64,000 bases of DNA, taken from assembly GCF_000264905.1 (NCBI RefSeq), contig NW_006763140.1, positions 909,575 through 973,574 of the forward strand, given 5' to 3'. Position 1 is the stretch's first letter, and the number at the start of each line of letters is the position of its first letter. The DNA comes from Stereum hirsutum FP-91666 SS1 (taxonomy: Eukaryota; Basidiomycota; Agaricomycetes; Russulales; Stereaceae). The position numbers and the translations under genes are program-made. Under the pieces are notes generated by a model. It was not told where the DNA came from. It made no database searches and saw nothing but the letters and a program-made list of their open reading frames with translations. Shown piece by piece: positions 36,501 to 47,905 of the stretch.

Positions 36501-37850
36501 ATGCCATTCCCCTACATCCCCCTCCTCCTCTCCACCTACCTCTCCCTCTCCGGCCTCCGTAGACGCTCCCTCTCCCCCTCCGGCGCCCTCCTCGCCTTCC
36601 TCACCGGCCTCCTCACCCTCTCCCTCCCCGGCCCCCTCGTCACCCCCGGCCTCTCCCTTGTCGCATTCTACCTCACAGGATCCTACGCCACCAAGCTCGG
36701 CAAACAACGCAAGGCGAGATTGGAGGAGGGACATGATGAGGGTGGGGCGGGGTATAGGACGGCGGGACAGGTGTTTTGTAATAGTGCGGGGGCGGTGGGG
36801 GCGTGTGTGCTTTGGGGGGTGATTTTTGGGGCGGGGGAGGGATGGCCGTTTGGGTTGGGGGGTGTGGTGAGGGGGTGGTTGGGTGGGTTGGAGGGAGGGG
36901 AAGGAGGGGAGTGGGATTATGCGAGGGGAGAGTGGTGTCCGGTGGATGGGAGCGTTAACGGAGGGTTGAGCAGGAAATTGATGTTTGTCGTCCTTGGGTA
37001 CGTTCTCTCCCTTCTCCCTTCTCCTTTCTTTCCTTCGCCACACCACCTCGCCACCCCCTATCCCCGTCCAACTCACCCACCAACGTCCAACAGCCACTTC
37101 GCAACCTGCCTCGGCGACACCCTCGCCTCCGAACTCGGCATCCTCTCCCGCACCCCCCCAATCCTCCTAACCACCCTCCGCACCGTTCCCCCCGGTACGA
37201 ACGGTGGTCTCTCCATACTCGGAACCGCGGCTTCGGTGGGCGGGGGCGCGATTATGGGGGGTGTGATGTGGATCGGTTTAGTTGCTGAGAATGTGAATTG
37301 TAGGGAGGTGCTGGGATTTGGGATGGGAGGAGCAAGAGGAGCAGGAGGATCAGGAGGGATGGCGTTGGTGGGCTGGGGAGCGGGGGCGGGGTTGGTTGGG
37401 TCTATGGTGAGTAGTATCTTGAGTACTTGAGTTTGACGGGGGGTTCCAGTTGTTGTGGCCCGCTGTGGCGAGGATAGGGGCTCTTACTGATGGACAGTAC
37501 GATTGTATGTAGCTCGATTCACTCCTCGGGGCTACACTCCAACGCACACAATATTCCACATCTACGCATCGGATCCTCACCGACGAGGGCTCGACCTCGA
37601 AGGACGGGAATAAGGAGAGGAATAAGGAGAGGGGGAGGGAGGGGGAGAAGGAGGAGGAGGAGATCAAAGTGGTCAGTGGGATCGACGTATTGACGAATAA
37701 TCAGGTGAGTGACGGAAGTGTTGAGGCCGTATTTCTTTCCGTCTGTCGTACACAACTCACAACTCACACCCCCCATCTTACATCTCACATATATAGGTCA
37801 ACCTCGTCGCATCGCTCGCTACGGCGCTTTTATTGGGATATCTCGCTTGA
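36501..37850 (+). CDS. TMEM19/DUF92 family membrane protein
   Basis: A multi-spanning membrane protein of the DUF92 family (human TMEM19, plant VTE6 phytyl-phosphate kinase, yeast homologues of unknown role). The ATG at 36501 gives MPFPYIPLLLSTYLSLSG, then RRRSLSPSGALLAFLTG, typical of the first helix pair. AFYLTGSYATKLGKQRKARL matches the family's FxxxSxxTKxGxxxK signature. After intron 1 come CLGDTLASELGILSRTPP (the DTxASE motif) and VPPGTNGGLSILGTAASVGG (PxGTNGGV-like). After the next intron, LDSLLGATLQRT. A Lys/Glu-rich hydrophilic segment precedes the last helix, and the TGA is at 37848-37850. Three introns. The length (about 420 aa) is somewhat above the animal form, due to inserted Gly- and Glu-rich loops. 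The enzymatic role in fungi is not established. Confidence 0.88.
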
Positions 37851-37869
37851 TTTTGATCCACTTGTTCTG

Positions 37870-37896
37870 CATGATTTTCATGATTTTCATGATTTT
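37870..37896 (+). repeat. short tandem repeat (CATGATTTT)3
   Basis: Three perfect 9-bp units just downstream of the TMEM19-like stop codon, with a further single copy near 37933. Confidence 0.85.
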
Positions 37897-38000
37897 ATGC
37901 TTTCTTGCTCTCAGATTTCAATTTTCACGATTCCATGATTTTATGCTTTCGACCCATAATTTCCACAAGTCGCAGTACTTATTCCGCCCAGTCTAAGTGC

Positions 38001-38066
38001 TCGTGTCTCGTGTTTAGTGTTCAGTGTCTAGTGTCTAGTGTCTAATGTCTCGTGTCTAATGTCTCG
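38001..38066 (+). repeat. degenerate GTGTCTA-type tandem repeat
   Basis: About eight imperfect 7-8-bp units (GTGTCTAGT, GTGTCTAAT, GTGTCTCGT) in the interval between two convergent genes. Confidence 0.75.
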
Positions 38067-38548
38067 TTTTGTATTGTAGTCCACAATACTTATATCCTGT
38101 CTCTTCGCGATCCTCCTTCTCTTTCGAGTTCTTGCATGAGTAAGTAGTACAGGTACATATTATTCGAGAGTCGATGTATCGGATCGGATAGTGGACCAAA
38201 CGACGAGCGACAACCTAAGTATGTGTCTGCGTCTGCGGGTTTAGTACTTATAGTAACCAAATGGAATGGAACGAAAAAGTGAAAAGGTCCGAACGAAGTC
38301 CGCAAAGAAGAGAAAAAAAGGTGGCCTTGGATTTGACCGTGAAAGCAAAAGCGGGTAAGAGGAAAGACCGGAGAGCAAAAACAAGAAACACAGTCCGAAT
38401 GCGAAGGGAGCCTTGTTCGAGTCCAGGAATGTGCGGGTATGTATACCTATCTATCTGTCTGTCAGACTCAATTAAATCCATCCTTCATCCCTCCCCCCTC
38501 CCACCACCCTCTCACCCCCTCAAACCAAAACCCCTCCCCCACCCCCCC

Positions 38549-40901
38549 TCAAACCAAATGCCCAAACCCAACCCTCCTCCCGCCCATATCATAAACCGTA
38601 TACACCCCCTCCAACCATTTCTGCCCCAGACTAAACGCCCCGAACCCCGCGCTTGTCACCCAGCTGTATCTTATCCCTGCTCCTCCCTCTTGTGCTCCAG
38701 TTGCAGATGTTGTGGTTAGGTTTAGGGAAGGATAGAGGGAGGGCGGGATGAGGTATTGCGAGGGGGGGATGATGAACGCTTCGCCTCTGTCCCCTCCCTC
38801 GTCTACTGACACGTCGATGTCGACATCGCTGTTTAACGACGAGGAGGACGAAGAAGACGAGGCGGATGATGATGATGAGGACCCGAGGTAGAAGGTGAAT
38901 GAAGGTAGGTCGCTATCGTCCGTGATGTTGGAAGGCGCAGGCGGAAACGCGAGATAACCCAGGAATGTCGTCGATTGGTTCGAGGAGACGTAGGTCGCGT
39001 TCGTGGAGGAGACGATGCTTAGGATCGCGTCGCTGTGATCATTGTAACGTTATAACAGTGAGCGGATATGCGAAGGTTCGGGGATTGTGAGATGAGGGTA
39101 ATGAATGATGGAATGCGTTCGAAGAGAGTGGAGAGGAAGAAAGGGTGGATGAGTAGGATGGGTATAGAACGTACATCGGAAGTCCGATAGACAACACCCC
39201 GGTATCCGTCCGCGCGGGCGTCGTCTCATTCACGAGCGTCGTATTCCCAACGTCGAAACTCGAGACCTGTATGCGTATGCGTATCCATATATAGTGTGTG
39301 AGCGACGAAGTAGAAGTAGACAAGGCGACTGGAATAAGCACGAAGTAGACAAGGCGACTAAAATACTAGTAAGCACGCACATTAAACTCCCAATGAAAAT
39401 TATAAGGTTCGTTCTGTGGTACCCACGTCAACGGACCTACACACAAAATAAATCAACCCCAACTCCGAATCACGAATCACGAATCACACGAAAACGAAAA
39501 GACGAAAAAAAAAGACGCACCATCCACCCTCCCCTCATCCCACCCCCCAAACACGATCTCTCCCCTCCCCATCTCCTGCGCCCCACTCCCACTCCCACTG
39601 CCCTCTGTCGCATTAATCGGCCCACTCCCCTCGCTCGTATTCAAAGAATTAACATAAATCCCAAAAACAGGCTCGTCGATCGCGCCCTGGGAGAGCAAGT
39701 TCTCTACGAAGGTGGGTGTAGAGGATCCATTGAACCCTAGGACTTCGCCTGCGTTGGAGCCGGGGGGTCCGAGGCCGACTGTGTGAGGACGGGATATGGA
39801 TATGGATGTGGATTAGTTGTTGGAGTCGGACTACGTTCGAGGGTGATGGGTGAGGAGGGGTGGATAGGAAGTAAAGGGCAGGGAGGATGGAGGATGGAGG
39901 ATGGAGGATGGAGGATGGAGGATGGAGGATGGAGGATGGAGGATGGAGGATGGAGGATGGAGGATGGAGGATGGAGGATGGAGGATGGAGGATGGAGGAT
40001 GGAGGATGGAGGATGGAGGGTAGGGAGGGGTGGACGAGAGAGAGAATAAAGACGAATAAACGCACGAATCCCATCAATCGGACTAACGAGCGTAAACCCC
40101 GTCAAATACCCCGCCGCGCCGATGATCTGCGAGGTCACTGTGGCGTCGCCGATGGTCACTGTGTCGTTATAGGCTGTGCCGTTCACGCCGCCGGCGCCGT
40201 AGCCTACGCTGAAGGTTTTGTTGATCCTGCGTGTGGTGAAGTGGCGAGGTGGGATGGAGAGGGAGAGGGCGCCGGAGAGGGAGGGAGACGGAGAGGGAGG
40301 GAGAGACGGAGAGAGTCAATATGGCGGATGAGCGGATGGAGGGATGTGTGGAAGTGGAGGTGAGTGGCGGGTCATGTTGGACAGACGGCAGGTTGATGGA
40401 GAGGGATGTGATGGGGAGAGGGAGCGAAAGGGGGAGATGGACAAGGAGAACGTACGAAACAGTATTCGGCCCAACTTCATACGGATCCTCTCCGCCGACC
40501 CATAGAATCGCACTACCCGTATCAACCAAGACCTGCGAGAAAGTCTGATTGTTTCCTGCCTGAACTGCTCGCCCAAACCGAAGAAAGAGGTTCAGTATGC
40601 ATTGCGGGGAAGGGGAATGCTAGTGCGCACCTGTAGTAACGACCTTCAAAACCGCATTGTCCGTCGGTGCATCCGCCGTCGAGTTCGCACTGAACAGGCC
40701 TTTTTACAACGTACGTCAATGCTCTCAGTCGCGTAACGAGGAGGGAACGGACGCACCGTAAGTGTTCGTGCTCGGTGCATTCCCGCTATGGGGAACAAGA
40801 TGCGAAGAGAACGAAGCTTTCAGCGTGCCCGCTGCGTTCGCCACACTGACCGTGCATCCGAGGGTAGTGACGACCGTTCGTGCGAGGGAGGAGGAGTGCA
40901 T
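38549..40901 (-). CDS. secreted aspartic protease (peptidase A1, pepsin fold)
   Basis: A two-domain aspartic endopeptidase, probably exported. The ATG at 40901 gives MHSSSLARTVVTTLGC followed by a small-residue stretch (VSVANAAG), a plausible signal peptide. The first catalytic Asp is in VLVDTGSAILWVGG (about residue 90). Then TVTIGDATVTSQIIG and SPIDGILGLGPPGSN (joined over a long intron) and GRGEIVFGGWDEGRVDG. The second active-site motif lies around ARTDTGVLSIGLP, where DTG is present. The C-terminus has KWLEGVYTVYDMGGRRVGFG. Many short introns; one (about 39780-40066) contains a minisatellite. An acidic and Ser-rich insert (SSSSSASSSSSSSLNSDVDI) lies before the last quarter. The tripeptide motifs and fold elements look intact. 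No propeptide dibasic site was examined in detail. Confidence 0.88.
39884..40018. repeat. minisatellite, about 19 x 7 bp (AGGATGG), intronic
   Basis: An uninterrupted run of the 7-bp unit AGGATGG (CCATCCT on the gene strand), about 135 bp, inside one intron of the aspartic protease. The run is perfectly regular, which suggests recent expansion and likely length polymorphism. Because 7 is not a multiple of 3, it reads through as a Pro/Ser/His repeat if translated, but it is spliced out: the donor GTGCGT at about 40066 and the acceptor CACAG at about 39782 join SPIDGI to LGLGPPGS. Confidence 0.93.
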
Positions 40902-41509
40902 CCTGCGCAGCGTGTCAATGTTCGTGTGGGTTCACCGCTCAAACGATTGACGTATGGAGGGTGGGAGGGAAAGTGGGAAGGGAAGCACTAGCAGCAGGAT
41001 AATAAGGACGAAGGACGAAAGGAAAGAAGGTCGAGTGCTGAGTGAACCGCAGTCGAAGTCCGTTGGAAGAAGGCCGGTCTGAGAGGAAGAGGGTGGGTAC
41101 TACTGCAGCTGCAGGATGGGCACACGACGGGTTACGGTCAGCCTCCGAGGCTCGATTACGTGGAACGAGGATCTTCCATGCGCTTCAATGGTTCGGGACA
41201 TCGCGGACGTTGTTGTCGCTGCATTCGTCGACGGATGGACGGGCTCTGTGGTTGCTGAGGGCAGCGTCCTCGAGGTCGAGGTCGAGGTGGACAAGAAAGA
41301 TGAAGAGTATGTTCGTTTCTTTTGCCCCTGTCGGTTTAGGCGAACTTGATTTGATGGCGCCTTGCCATCCGGAGAAGTTCGGGCAAAGTCCGCGTCGAGC
41401 GTTTCTTGTTACCTCCACTCGGTCATCTACTACGTGCACTGGGTTTATCGTTTCTTGGGAGCTCATAGGACATGCTGGATTGCATAGCTCTACTCCTCAT
41501 AAGTATTCT

Positions 41510-41790
41510 TCAAGTACTCCGTCTTTCTTTCTCGTCTTCGGGTGTTTCCGGAGGGGTTACTCGCCGCCACATAAGTAATTCATAGGCTTTCCCCTTGGCC
41601 TTTTTACCTGCATACCTGCTCTTGCAGCTTGCTCTCGTCGACACCCACAATGGGCATGAAACTCTCCTCAAACCCCATACATCCCGTGTTGTTCGGAGTC
41701 GGTCCCCCGCACTCTTCTCACAATGGCATACAGCAGCCATGTGCACCTCGCTCTCAGTGTCTTTCGACTCATCCACCCATATGCATGCCC
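41510..41790 (-). pseudogene. small fragment related to the terpene-cyclase remnant at 43-44 kb
   Basis: The minus strand contains GCACATGGCTGCTGTATGCC followed by ATTGTGAGAA, encoding HMAAVCHCEK. The same DNA occurs at about 44000-44030 (GGCATATGGCTGTGGTATGC then CATTGTGAGAA, HMAVVCHCEK), and upstream CGAAAG is shared. The similarity is limited to about 60-70 bp. Since the 44-kb copy sits at the 5' side of a TRI5-type cyclase remnant, this may be the 5' stub of a second cyclase copy, but on its own it shows no terpene-synthase motif. Confidence 0.3.
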
Positions 41791-41952
41791 GCTTCTTCGA
41801 CTTGTGCTTGTGGTGCCCTCCGACGCGTCTACGTATATTTCCATAGGACTTATCGAAGTTTCTAAAGCCAGATAATGCAGTGGTATGATCTCAGCTGGAT
41901 GTTCTCTCCGTCGTTTCTTTCGTGGAGCGTACTAACTGGAATCTTACTTTTC

Positions 41953-42332
41953 GATGACCCCAGGCTACGACTCGGGCCAGGGTACTGTATGCTTAGCCGC
42001 TGACTCAAAGCTGGAGCATCCATCGTCGACTCATGGATACTTATCGTATTTGTTGCCTTCGAACCACAGCTGGCAGTGACGACACTGGACTTCAGTCCAA
42101 TCACTGCCGGCGGTACTACTGGGCTATCAGTCAAAATCAATCGTCTATGACCCTCTATGACCTCAGGCTACGACAGTACGGACTTTTGCCTAGCAGCTGA
42201 CTCGAAACCTGTTGCAATCTACCCTCGACATCGACACTTATCACATCCTCGTACATCCCGAACTCCAGTTGTGACGACACTGTATACTAGTATAATGACT
42301 GCCGGCGGTATCATGATGCTGTCGGTCGACGG
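41953..42332 (+). repeat. tandem duplication, two copies of about 180 bp
   Basis: Copy 1 (41953-42133) and copy 2 (42155-42332) share, in order, CAGGCTACGA, GCTGACTC(A/G)AA, CATCGNC, ACTTATC, GTGACGACACTG and ACTGCCGGCGGTA, at a constant offset of about 196-203 bp. No reading frame is conserved between copies. It lies between the two terpene-cyclase-related fragments. Confidence 0.75.
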
Positions 42333-42869
42333 TCAGATGTTACTCGCCGCTGCACCAAGGAACGGCGAGCTATGTGAAGCTCCTGAACGTCGACCTCAAC
42401 CATAGACGTAGACGTAGACGTTGACGTCGATTTATGATGCGGGCTTGGGCTAGCTCTCTTATGGCCTGCTTCGCTCGTGTCAATGTGTGGAGTTCTCAGC
42501 GTACTTATCATCATCCTTTCCTTTCCATAATATGATATGTACACCTGCCAAACAGTCTGACTTGAAGTCATCGAACACGTCACTGAACTCGAACCGACCC
42601 CCATGTCCTCTGAATCAGGCCTCAGGAGTTGTCCAATGTGGGCCGTACTCGAAGATCTAGAGAAGATGAGTTTAAATTCGTTCGAGGACGTGCCTGAGGC
42701 CTGATTTCCGACTCGGTTTTCACTGGGGGACTGGTTCAACTTGAAGCGCCTGGTACTTACCCGGAAATCATAAAATGAGGACAAAGAGCCAGGCGGCAGG
42801 CGAGCGTTGCTTCTTGTTTTCCTGTATTCACTGATACCTACTAAGATCCATAAAATCTAACTTATAGCG

Positions 42870-44170
42870 CGGACTCTCCAGATGCCACGCTACATACCTC
42901 CCTCCACTGCTTCGCAATCGCCACATCCTCCATCTCGAGACCCACATCCTCACACTTCAATTCCCCCTTCTCGATCCTCTCGCATACGTCCATCCTGAGA
43001 TGTTTATCGACCCTCAGGATAGCGTCCCTCATCTCATCTCATCGCATAAAAGGCCGAACGTATCCATTCACCCGCGGGTCCCGTGCTGCCTTGACGATCC
43101 CTCCACAGCTTCTGCTGGATACTGATCAGGTTGACTGTTTCGCCTACTAACTGCTGTTTATAGAACGACAGTATGTCATTGACGACCTCCTATGCAACAG
43201 TGAGCAATATTCAGTTCACATATTACTGTAATATACGACCGGACGTAGATGGTTTTTTTACTCACCGTATATGTAGTATGTCATGTCCGGGATGGTCTTG
43301 ACGAACCTCGTCAAAGGCAATCTCTGGCTCCTAGTCGCCTTGAAGACCGCGGCGGAATAAGCGTCTCCGACGCCATTCCTGTTACGGAGGAAAAGGGGAC
43401 TACATAAGGCAGTCGCGTCCAACGTACCGGTATCGTGACGTCCGTCCGTCCGTCAGTAAGGTGGTAAATAAACGGTGCGTCATCAAACAATAGACTCACA
43501 ACTTGACCTCCGCTTCTTCTGGCGTCGTCTCCGGTTTCACGACCACACCCGGGCTCAGGCCCCTCCTCCCTTCCAAAATCCGCTCGTATCCCATATCGTA
43601 CGGACTAGCCCGCACCTCCTCATCGAACGTCAAAAGCCTCTTCTCCAAAAGACACGCGTTCGTATAATTTATCCACGACGTGACCGCAAGACTTCTCAAC
43701 ACTGCGTCTCCCTCATGCACCTCACAAATCTCCTTAATAGTCTCATAAAACAGACTGAGCACCGAGCCTCGCCCGCGTAGATTCGGTGCGCAAAGTCCTC
43801 GAGACCCATGTCCTCGTATGCGTTCCCGTTGTTGATAGAGTCGTCGATGTATAGAGCTATAGCTGTGATCCGCGCGAGGAGGAACTTCATCTCGACGTCT
43901 GCGAAGGGGATACACAGCTCGGAGAAGGTGGTGGAGAAGTCTTATTCCATCCCAACCCGTGGTTTCCGGACATGGACCTCCGCCACCTGACGCTCGTCGT
44001 TTCTCACAATGGCATACCACAGCCATATGCCACTTGCGAGCTTTCGCCTCGGATACTCTCTCATCTATGCTCACTTGTCGACTTGCGATAGACTTTCTAC
44101 AGGGCAACACGTAAAATCTTATCCGATGCTGATATCTCTCCGTCGTGCTTTCGGGGAGGCTCAATCCCTG
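42870..44170 (-). pseudogene. TRI5-type (trichodiene-synthase-like) sesquiterpene cyclase, inactivated
   Basis: Class I terpene cyclase remains on the minus strand. About 43940-43770 encode FADVEMKFLLARITAIALY then IDDS, the Asp-rich metal motif region. The frame then breaks near 43770: the next part (LFYETIKEICEVHEGDAVL, LLEKRLLTFDEEVRASPYD, VVKPETTPEEAEVKL) is in another frame with no intron between. After proper introns follow NGVGDAYSAAVFKATRSQR, then VVNDILSFYKQQL, which is the NSE motif with Gln at the usual Glu position. A TGA (43039-43041) interrupts the frame inside a GATGA repeat (FYAMR*DEMRDAILRVDK), after which ERIEKGELKCEDVGLE and IAKQWRE continue in frame. A typical final exon was not found. 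Frameshift, stop and changed metal ligand together indicate a pseudogene. Confidence 0.78.
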
Positions 44171-45469
44171 ACCGTGCAGAAATCTTCCACGGCCTCAGGG
44201 GATCCTTCCTCCACTTACCTTGTACCCTCCGAGTCCGCTACTGCCAGTGTGCCCGTTCACCACCCCGCCACCGCCACACAGCTGCGGCTGCGACCTTCAA
44301 ACAAGCTTTCAGTTTTACTTCCGCTCGACCTAGTGGCCCTGCAACTTGGGATCGGACGACGGAAGCGATTCGTGCGTACCTAAGTTACTTGCGTTTCAAC
44401 ATCGTGCGAGAATCTGGCTGGAAGTCTCTCGTTGCTTTCCTCAGCCCATCTACTTACGAGGTTAATTTCAGCGGCCTTGCTCGCAACTGCAGCAGCCCTC
44501 AGGCCTCATACTACCAATAGACTCCACCGCAGACCACTGGCATACGATCTGGATCTCTCGACCGACCGAACGACCGACCGACCCGACCGAGTCGGGGAAA
44601 TGATATTCTTCCGCTCCTCCTCCCTCCACCCCCTCGAGCACTCGAGAGTCGAGTGTGGGTCGAGAACCGATGTCAATGATCGACATATGAATGACACGGC
44701 CCATGGCGATCGTACGCGGAAGCGAATCTCTGGATGAGACTGGAGACGAATCGAATCACGATGGAGGGGAGGGGAGCTCCCAGACTCCAGTAGAGTTGAC
44801 CATGATTGTGTCCATACTTAGTGACGGGCTACAGTACAATATTATAATAATGGCTCAGCGGCGTCTGCGATGTTAATGTTTTTGATGTCATTAAATGTTC
44901 ACGTCTAGGACCTCATAGGGCAAATGTATGAACGAATGCATAGCAGGGAATTTATGCTCATGCAATCAATAATCACAGTCGTCAGTCTGCGTCCACTCTG
45001 TATTACCGCTATCCTTGCAAGCTCGCCTGGAACCTCGCCCTCCAGACTAGGTGACTACCAGCCAACAACAGAGCGTAAATAATCGGACTTCCCGGCCTCC
45101 TATATGTGCTCGCACATGTAGTAGTAGTATCAGACTGGAGCGAAATCCGAACGTTTGCACGGAGGTCTCAGTCTGATCATAAACGTTGCGAAAAGGAGAG
45201 TTGCGAAAGTGGCTGAGGTCCAAGGCTGTACTACATGGACATATTTCGCCTTACCGAGCGGGTGAGACACTCCTACAGACAGACCATTGACCGTCGACCG
45301 TCGAGCCGAAATCATCCAAAAAAGAAAAGCATATCCCAAGTTATGTAAATATATTCAACCAGGACGCAAATATCCATCCGTACCGACCGACCGATGACCA
45401 AGGACCAAGATCCAAATGTTCAAAAAGGCACACAGTCAGCATACTCGAAAGGAGAAAGATCTAGTGAGG
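44171..45469. other. gene-poor interval
   Basis: About 1.3 kb with no recognisable gene. Short ORFs overlap on both strands; a run of CGACCGAACGACCGACCGAC (about 44559-44580) is simple repeat. Confidence 0.4.
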
Positions 45470-45678
45470 TTACTTGGGCTTGAGGTTGAGCGCTGAGCCA
45501 TAGGACGGTCGAAAGGGGACGAACTCGAGAGAAAGATCGGAATCCGAATAATGGCCTGCGTCTGTGTCCGAGTCGAACGACCGCGCTTCTGGTCGTCGAT
45601 GTCAGATCTCAAAAAGATAGAAAGAACGAATAGATTACATTGACTGGAAGTTGCGTACTTACGTCTAGTACCAGCCAT
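45470..45678 (-). CDS. possible small two-exon gene, 44 aa, unknown
   Basis: From the ATG (45678) the frame runs MAGTR to a strong donor GTAAGT. A 74-nt intron (45589-45662) ends in CAG, and the second exon continues in phase to TAA (45470-45472). The 44-residue product is acidic in the middle (SFDSDTDAGHYSDSDLSLEF) and ends SALNLKPK, composition that looks coded rather than random. The same donor is also preceded by an open stretch in another frame (45663-45782: YEETLSLMIDYPDRDDTE), which equally resembles protein but does not splice in phase to this second exon. So either a real small protein or a frameshifted older gene. Confidence 0.28.
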
Positions 45679-47780
45679 ACGGAGTCGACCGCACGAAGCT
45701 CAGTGTCGTCGCGGTCGGGATAGTCAATCATCAGACTCAGAGTCTCCTCGTAAAGAGTCGAGCCTGTCGTCTCGGCTGGTGAAAGGTGAATTTAATATAT
45801 TATATTACAATTTTATTTTCGCCGGCGACCGTTGAAGCGTCAAAGCGTCGACCTCTCGTAAGGTACGAAAGCCACAATATAGCTTTGACATCGTCCGCAT
45901 CGATTTATCTGTGTTATAGGTTAACAAAGCCCACCCGCAACAGAAACAGAAACGAAAAAACGGAAAACGGAAACAGTGGCCTTACTACACCTACACAGCA
46001 TTCCGGTGTGATCGTACTTGCTCATAGTAGACTTTAAGATCCCAGGATAATGTCACGAAGCCCGAAGCTTTCGGGACTCACTGAGAGGAACGAAGGAATG
46101 GAGTAATGGGGCAAGCTTGGGGAAACGAGCGACGGGTGATTGTGCAGTAGAGAGACGGAGATGAAATGCGCCGGGCTTTTCGATGGAGCAAGTTGGAGCT
46201 CGAAGGAGTTCGTCTAACTTACAGTAAGTCACGACGGGGTACATATGAACTACCCGTGAAGTCGGAGCTTCACTCTACATATGTAAGTTAAGCATGCGTA
46301 GTTCTTCGACTTACTGTATGTTGGCCGTTCACTCTGTTTGAGTCACGACGAATGTGAAGTGATTAGTCAATCAAAAGCAGAGAATAAAGCTTGAGGAGGG
46401 ACGGAACTCACGTGACCGGTTGGAACGCCACCTACAAGCAGACGCTGGAATCGATCCGGGATTCAAACAGCACGGCCGAGCTGTACGGCCGCTGCCATAC
46501 ATGTATACCTCATTGAGATACTCGATGTCCAGGAGAGCACGTAGGCAGCGCTGCTCGCGGCGTCATGACTCTACGGGTGGATCCAACTCAGTCGTCTACG
46601 AACGGCGCAAGGTTGGAGGCGACAGATCAGATCATCAAAGAGACGGCCAAGAATAACAACACGAACGCTGACTCTAGAACACAAAACGCCTCGTAGACAG
46701 ACTCGTGTCGTTGTCGTCGTCGTTCGAGTACACCTCCTACATAAGCCTAAGCCACGAAGCGGCGAAGTCGGGTCGAGGTCGAGCGCACGAATTCGGATTA
46801 GAGTTGGACGCGTCGAAACGTCAAAGGGGGATCTTGCATATATGCCGTTAGCGCCTTACGAGTCTGAGACGGTAAGTTACGGATTGCCTAATTCGGGAGA
46901 CAAGATTGGGAAGATTCGGGGCGAGGGACGATCGTGGACGATCATCGACGATTGCAATCGACGGTCGTAGGTGCTCCTGAGGTCCGTGTTCGAACGGTCG
47001 CCTTCGGAGCATGGACGACTGCGACTGCGTACTACATAGAGCGGAGAGGGAGAGCGCAGAGGGAGAGTGCAAGCCAAGCAAGTGAGAGTGGATGAGCTGA
47101 CGAAGGCGGGTATGGGGGTAGCCGGGAGGGTGAGCACAGGTATGCGTGCTACATGCGCAAGAGTGGTGTGGATGGATGGATGGATGGATGATTCAGATTC
47201 AGGTGCGTAACGGCAGGTTACGTTCGGAGGATAAAGCGATGCAATGAAGTTGGTGTGGTTGAGGCGTTTGAGGCAGGAAGGATAAGATCCGCTTATGGAC
47301 GACGAGGAGGTTCCGCTGGACAGAAAGCATGGATGCACGCCAATACATAATGCCACATACTTTACATACCGCTAGGAAGTACACGAATAAACTGTCCGCA
47401 TCGAGAGACAAAGAGACGGGGGCGTTACGGGGGACGACGAGGAGGGCGCACGATGGGGCGGTGCGTGCGGGAGGCGCACGAGGGCGGGGAGGCTGCGCGG
47501 GCTGTGTTTCGTCGCAGTGCGGCGATGTGGGACGACGGCGGGATGGCAGCGGGTGGCGGGTGCTGTGGGCGGTGGCCGGGGTCCTTACAAGCAGGCACGA
47601 AGCGAACCGGTTTGGGGATTTGAGAGGACAGTGATTGGCTGGTTCGGGGTCGGGGAGGGATGTGGCGGGGAGCCGAGTATGGGGCGCCTGGCGTCGCGTG
47701 GAGGTGATCGGACCGGAGATCGGAGGAGAGGCTTGGACTGAGATTCGCACGGCCGAGGGAGAGTCGAGCGCCGGGCACGC
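45679..47780. other. interval without a recognised gene
   Basis: Plus-strand stretches at 46412-46510 (VTGWNATYKQTLESIRDSNS) and about 46540-46696 (ARLEATDQIIKETAKNNN) look coded but I could not join them into a gene. The part from about 47200 to 47780 is GC-rich, with long Pro/Arg-rich frames on both strands that I take as chance, and includes the promoter of the zinc-finger gene. Confidence 0.4.
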
Positions 47781-47790
47781 TTATATACCC
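47781..47790 (+). promoter_or_regulatory. TATA box of the Sfp1-like gene
   Basis: TTATATACCC lies about 120 bp upstream of the ATG at 47906, followed by a C-rich leader. Confidence 0.4.
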
Positions 47791-47905
47791 AACGCCTCCA
47801 TCCATTGCCCCAACACGCTCTCCCGACTCGACGCACACAGCGTCTACACCCTCCCCCGACGCTACATCCCGCCCCCTCGTCGTCGTTCACAACATCGAGC
47901 TCATC

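Noticed and set aside
39884..40018. CRISPR-like array
   Set aside because: It is a simple 7-bp minisatellite without spacers in a eukaryotic intron.
47199..47838. Overlapping long minus-strand frames (up to 183 codons) upstream of the Sfp1-like gene
   Set aside because: Pro/Arg-rich frames in GC-rich promoter DNA, mutually overlapping, no motifs.
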